Shown one piece after another: positions 59,364 through 64,000 of a stretch of DNA of 64,000 bases. Under the pieces are notes generated by a model that did not search any database, was not told where the DNA came from, and saw only the letters and a program-made list of their open reading frames with translations. Source of the DNA: Cornus controversa (Eukaryota; Streptophyta; Magnoliopsida; Cornales; Cornaceae); contig CM048852.1 of the NCBI GenBank assembly GCA_026545225.1, positions 56,427,146-56,491,145 on the forward strand, given 5' to 3'. The position numbers and the translations under genes are program-made. Positions within the stretch are counted from its first letter, which is position 1, and each line of letters begins with the position of its first letter.

Positions 59364-62300
59364 TCACAATGCCGCATCTCCCTCATGTAGGAGCATCTGA
59401 TCAAAGTGCCACACTCCTGCACATGCGACAAGCAATTACTCTTAGCGTCAGTAGCAGTGGTATAGCCGAGATAAATTTAATATACATCTATATATATGTA
59501 TGTACGTATATATGATGGGAAAGATTGACTTTAAATTTGATTCATACCATGTCCTTTTCCAATGATTCTCAATTGTGTGACATAATCCGCGATTTTCTTA
59601 ATGGCTTCAACCTAGCAAAGGGAGAAAATAGCAACAGTTAAAAGCCATGAAAGATAAATAATCACTTGAGGATGAAAAAAATCAATTAATGTGTTTTGTT
59701 ACTCGGTGAAGAAGATATGTTACCTTTAACTTCTTTCAAATGATATAAACAATAATATAAATAAATGTGTGGTATTTTTCATTGAATGTGGCACAAAAAA
59801 ATTTCAGGCAATGACAAGATGAAGCCAAGAAGCAAATATTTTCAGTGGATTTGGTATCACAAAGCCTTTTTTGACAGGCCATTTAGAAAAGTAGCTTACT
59901 TGGCTCTTCAAATACTCTTTCTAATACTAACCAAAAGAAGGCATTTAAGCAAGAACTGAGAAAGATGATGTTTTTTAGTTTACCTGCTCAGTTAAGAATT
60001 CACTCTCAATATAATCTGCCATTTGAGGATCATGACTTTGATCAGCCACCTATTGTCCACCAAACAGAGCATGTCAAACCGCAAACTAATATTTTTGATA
60101 GGATGTGAATTCATCAACTATAGTTGATTGAATAAATGTTTTGATCATCACACTATTGAATATTTCTCCATTTCAGAGAATGAAATTAAAATAAAGAAAC
60201 AATTTATAGAGGGAAAAGATGTTATACTCTGTGCAAGCTCAGAAGTTTTTCATTTGTTAACTTCTCCAAGGACAATGTTAGTTCCATAGCTACATCCAGA
60301 AATCATAGACAATCAGAGCTAGTTATGCAATAGTTGAAATTGAGATTTAACCAAGACATAAATGTGATAAAAGATTGTGATCTCACTTGAGATTAGTATG
60401 TAATGCTATATAAGTTACACTTTCTCTAATACAAGTATTTTAAACTTTTAAAGAATTCAAAAGAAATGAATAAACATACCATACAGTGCATCACCCTTCT
60501 CAACATGATCGAATTCTGAAGGGGGCATCAGTATAGAGTGTAGCTTCACTCTTCCTCCGCGTTCGTTCTTTTAAATATTCATCAGGGGAAAAAAATAAAA
60601 AAAGAGATAGACATTTTAGTCAAAGACAAGTAATTATATATACATATATTGTGATGTGGAAGGTGAGAAGGGGAACATATGATATTTGGAAAAGAACCTG
60701 GTATTTGATTAGTTTCTCAGCATGTTCTCTTTCTTCTTCACTTGACTCTTTGAAAAATCTGAATGCAAAGAGATTATGCATCAACTCATAGAAATTACGG
60801 GGAAAAAAAATAAAGGAAGATTTGGGGTTGTGTATGTGTTTACTTGGCAAAGCCCTTTAAAGCAACATTGTCTCTGTCAAAGTAGGCATACAAGGAGTGA
60901 TACACATAGGACACATTGTACTCCACACTGAAATTGAACAAAGAAACCCAGTCTTAGAGAAAAGCAAGAGTAATTATGCTGCTCATTACTCTTAAAAAGA
61001 ATCTGATTTTATTAGTATATATGCAGTTCTCTCAAAGAACCTGAATATATATAATATAAAAATGTAATGTACATATGCTTACCGCTAAAGATGAGCACAA
61101 TCCATATTGCAGGTAGAAAACTAAATAGAGAAATGTAAAGAATTGGAGCGTGACATAAAAGAAACTCTCAAAAACCAAATAATTCTAATGTTTTTCAAAA
61201 TCAAAAGTTGAGTATGTGAGGTAACAACACACTCTGAATGGCATCCATATCAAAAAAAGTGCCATTTTGATTTTGTTAATCCCCCTTTGTCTAATTTGAA
61301 GGCACAAGACAATACCAAACAAAAGCAGTTTTCCAAATTATTTTTGAGAAATTCTAATCTATTTATACTTTGATTTTGAAACAATTGGCTCATTCACAGA
61401 CCAATTTTGTAAGATAAAATTGAAAAATGAAACGAGAGCGTCTCCCCAGTTCAATTTTGTAATATATATTTATTATTTTCAAAATTATAGTTAAATTACT
61501 AATTTATGTAATTTAACCCATATGGCTTAGTAGGCTTACCGCCATGTTAAAAAGTTACGTGATACTTACTTTGACTACCAATGTCGGTGGGGCCCACCAG
61601 CCCCGTCCCTATCCTATCCTATCCTATCCTATCCTCTCCTATCCTGACTCTACAAAGAAAAGGGTTGAGACGATGGTTCATCTTAATGTTGAGTTTAAAA
61701 CTAGGTTCATTAAATGAACAAATCAAAACTAAGTTCAAGATCTTCTCACGACTCAGATTTTGATCTTCTCTAGCCGAATTTTTCCCCTGTACTTCTTGGA
61801 ACTACATCGAGAGTTATAAAAAGAACACGTCATCCAAACTTAATAATATTTCAAAAATAAGACTGAACCATCACAAGTCAGTTTCATCTGAAAATTCAAT
61901 TAGTCTCTACTTTTGATAGAGTACAAGATCCTCCCAAGCGCGGAAAAGAATCCTTACCCATGAGAACTCTATAAGGAATAGGGTTCACATGATGGTTGAT
62001 GCTTGACTCTTTGTTGGAAGCTGTGTTCAAGACTAAATTCATTAAATAAAGTAAATGAATAAAACTTGAGTAACATGTGACACTCTTTTGAGTTGTGAAA
62101 ACATTTGATATGTTTATTTATTTATAAATTTTAAAATATATATTGATTTATTAATAAATATAACAAAAAATAAAAAAATGAAAAAAATATGTTTCATGAG
62201 TTTATTAGTAGTACAACCTGATTTAAGCTCAACTGAGCTCGTCACATGCACAAACCAAGCCTAAGAGTGAAATAGACATTGTTAAAAGTAAACAAGCTAA

Positions 62301-62865
62301 GTTCGAAATCTCTCAAGTGGCTTTTCATTTGCAATCTTAATCTGAGTTCATAAAAGATTATAGTGGAAGGTGAAAATTAAATTGAAAGAAACATTTTTTT
62401 GAATATCTTTAAGATCCAAAGGGAGCTTAACAATTAATTTGTAACAAAAACAACATATATAAAATTTCCACAAGACATAACATTAACTAAAAAAAATAGA
62501 ACCATGAAAAGAACTCACTTGATCTGCTCATTGACCCCTGCTTCACATTCATCTGAGTAGCGTTGACGAGCAAGCGAATGTTGGGGAGCAATTGGCACCA
62601 TAAAAGCCTCATTCTTAACCTCTTTGAATGGCTGAAACACCACCCCGGTCAACGGCAAATTCCCATTTTCCAGTGAACCGGAAACCACCAACCCATTACC
62701 TCGTCTTCTCGACACAATTCCCATACCAAAGGAAGAAGAAGAAGATGATGAGTTCATGCTTGGACATGATAAAACAGAGGGTGAACTCAAGAAGGGCCCA
62801 AGACTAGCCCCTCCTTGCACTGTCCCTGTAGGAACAGAAACAGCTGACACTGCTTTCATAAACAT
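59364..62865 (-). CDS. FER: ferritin, chloroplastic
   Basis: An iron-storage protein that oxidises Fe2+ and stores it in a 24-subunit shell in plastids. Exons (minus): 62519-62865, 60844-60927, 60698-60758, 60480-60567, 60228-60289, 59984-60049, 59548-59611, 59364-59416. All are GT-AG and in phase, giving 274 aa. A Ser-rich transit peptide (about 1-60) is followed by the plant extension peptide ([18 protein letters not shown], 71-88) and the four-helix ferritin domain. The ferroxidase residues, aligned with human H ferritin, are all present: Glu118, Glu153, His156 (EEEREHAEK), Glu202 and Gln236. The C-terminus is [15 protein letters not shown]. Eight exons is the usual number for plant ferritin genes. 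Which paralogue (FER1-4) cannot be settled here. Confidence 0.96.
61608..61645. repeat. (TATCC)n microsatellite in ferritin intron 1
   Basis: About seven units of the pentamer, with one CTCTCC interruption. Confidence 0.9.
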
Positions 62866-62869
62866 TGTT

Positions 62870-62891
62870 ATATATATATATATATATATAT
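62870..62891. repeat. (TA)n run in ferritin leader
   Basis: About 22 bp of TA lie 5 bp upstream of the start codon, within the probable 5' UTR. Confidence 0.85.
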
Positions 62892-63002
62892 GATATTATA
62901 GATATATAGAAGGGTTAGGAAAATGAAGATTGAATTGAGCAAATTGATAAAGAAAATGGTAATGGAGGTGTGAGGTCTGAGGACTAGTAGTTGGAAATTA
63001 CC

Positions 63003-63011
63003 GATATATAG
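63003..63011 (-). promoter_or_regulatory. likely TATA box of ferritin
   Basis: On the minus strand it reads CTATATATCGG, about 140 bp before the start codon and about 95 bp downstream of the IDRS-like box. This would place transcription start near 62975. Confidence 0.55.
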
Positions 63012-63104
63012 AGGTGGCGAAGAGACTGAGTGGCACACGATTCATTATGAACCGTTGAAAGAGTGCAACGTGGACGGTCCAGATTGATCATTGTGGAGTG
63101 GCGT

Positions 63105-63118
63105 GTGGCGAGCTCGTG
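63105..63118 (-). promoter_or_regulatory. iron-dependent regulatory sequence (IDRS)-like box
   Basis: On the minus strand it reads CACGAGCTCGCCAC, which matches the maize/Arabidopsis ferritin IDRS (CACGAGGCCGCCAC as I recall it) at 12 of 14 positions. In known genes this box represses ferritin under low iron. Its position upstream of the TATA box fits the same role. Confidence 0.75.
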
Positions 63119-63199
63119 TCTATCCGAATCTGGTAGTAATATCCAGTACACGTCACCATCAAAAGGTGTCCCATGACTTGGGTCTGTTTTCACTCTAGG

Positions 63200-64000
63200 T
63201 CGACACCCCCATTTATCAATGGACAGCTGTGATTATTTTAGTAACTAGATGCAATTTATGGTCTTCAGTCTTCACTTTAGAACAAACACTTTTGTTTGAT
63301 TCAATTTTGGAAGCTAAATTAGATAGTCACACGCATCCAGCACGATACTTGCGAGTTGGACCAATTGGATGCAAATGGGTGAGATACAGTGATAAATAGA
63401 TAATACATAATCTAAAACAATTTTTTTAATAAATCGTTATTAGAGACGTAGCGTTGAACTTAAAAAAAAAAAAAAAAAAGTAATCGTTTCACATAGAAAA
63501 AATGAGAATGTTAAGATAATCATTGGAGTGATTAAAAGAGATAAGGTTACTAAGAAGGTGGTTCGTGTTCCACTAGTCTTCTCTTACACTTCATTTTTTT
63601 TTTTTTTTAAAATGAAATTACAAAAGTATCTCTAAATCACATATTACTTGATTCTTACCTTTTTAATAACATAATCGTCCATCTATATTAAAAACAGGAT
63701 TCTTGAATTTCTCCAATTCTTTTTCTTTAGTTTTAATGCATCATTTTAGTTTAGATTATAATATTTTTTTTCATTACAAAAAAAGAGAAATAGTATAAAT
63801 CAAACATCTTGATGAAAATTTAATGAAGAGGAATTTTTGGGAAAGGATTTTGTTTTTTTTTTTTTGTTTTGAGTCTCAACCTTCACAAATTTATATAATA
63901 TATATATATATATACGTTGTAAATATATGTAAACTATATTATATACTACTTAAAAAAGTTAATGAAATCACATAATAATATAATTTCTAAAAGTCCCTTT
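63200..64000. other. intergenic, AT-rich
   Basis: Upstream of ferritin. A and T homopolymers, with a short TA run at about 63899-63914. No gene or element ends were recognised. Confidence 0.4.

Overview
This is plant nuclear DNA, from a eudicot-type angiosperm. It has AT-rich intergenic DNA, GT-AG introns, TA/GA/CA microsatellites and plant transposon families. It also has plant-only genes: a GRAS factor, the plastid import protein TIC56 and a plastid-targeted ferritin. No bacterial, organellar or viral gene cluster is present. I built the gene models by hand from reading frames, splice-site phase and recalled protein families; no database search was run.

Layout. (1) 0.2-10.1 kb is a tandem duplication of about 5 kb. 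Each unit carries one intronless 529-aa GRAS transcription factor resembling NSP2. (2) 11.1-20.9 kb, minus strand, is a complete ubiquitin-activating enzyme E1 (UBA1) in six coding exons. Its 5.2-kb second coding intron is full of repeats. (3) 21.5-30.7 kb is transposon-rich: a solo LTR with 5-bp target duplications, split by a younger hAT-type MITE, then a PIF/Harbinger deletion derivative with a decayed Myb-like ORF, then two MITEs. (4) 29.5-35.2 kb, plus strand, is kinetochore gene SPC24, with one apparent AT-AC intron and one U12-type intron. (5) 35.5-40.3 kb is a second transposon patch: a 3-kb Mutator-like element with long terminal inverted repeats, and a hAT-like MITE holding a Stowaway MITE. 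(6) 41.3-45.9 kb is TIC56. (7) 47.5-48.3 kb is a plant-type acidic protein of unknown function built from four spaced hydrophobic repeats. (8) 50.9-54.0 kb is ribosomal protein eS4 (RPS4). (9) 54.5-55.5 kb, minus strand, is a six-helix membrane protein. (10) 58.2-58.6 kb is a probable 92-aa two-exon gene. (11) 59.4-62.9 kb, minus strand, is a complete eight-exon ferritin gene with an upstream iron-dependent regulatory sequence (IDRS)-like box.

The genes are a mix of housekeeping and regulatory functions (ubiquitin activation, chromosome segregation, plastid import, translation, iron storage, transcription). They do not form a pathway or cluster. I did not find a new multi-gene system. The points most worth a second look are the AT-AC intron in SPC24, the young GRAS duplication, the nested transposons with readable target-site duplications, the four-repeat acidic protein, and the UBA1 start region embedded in a duplicated 5'-UTR intron.
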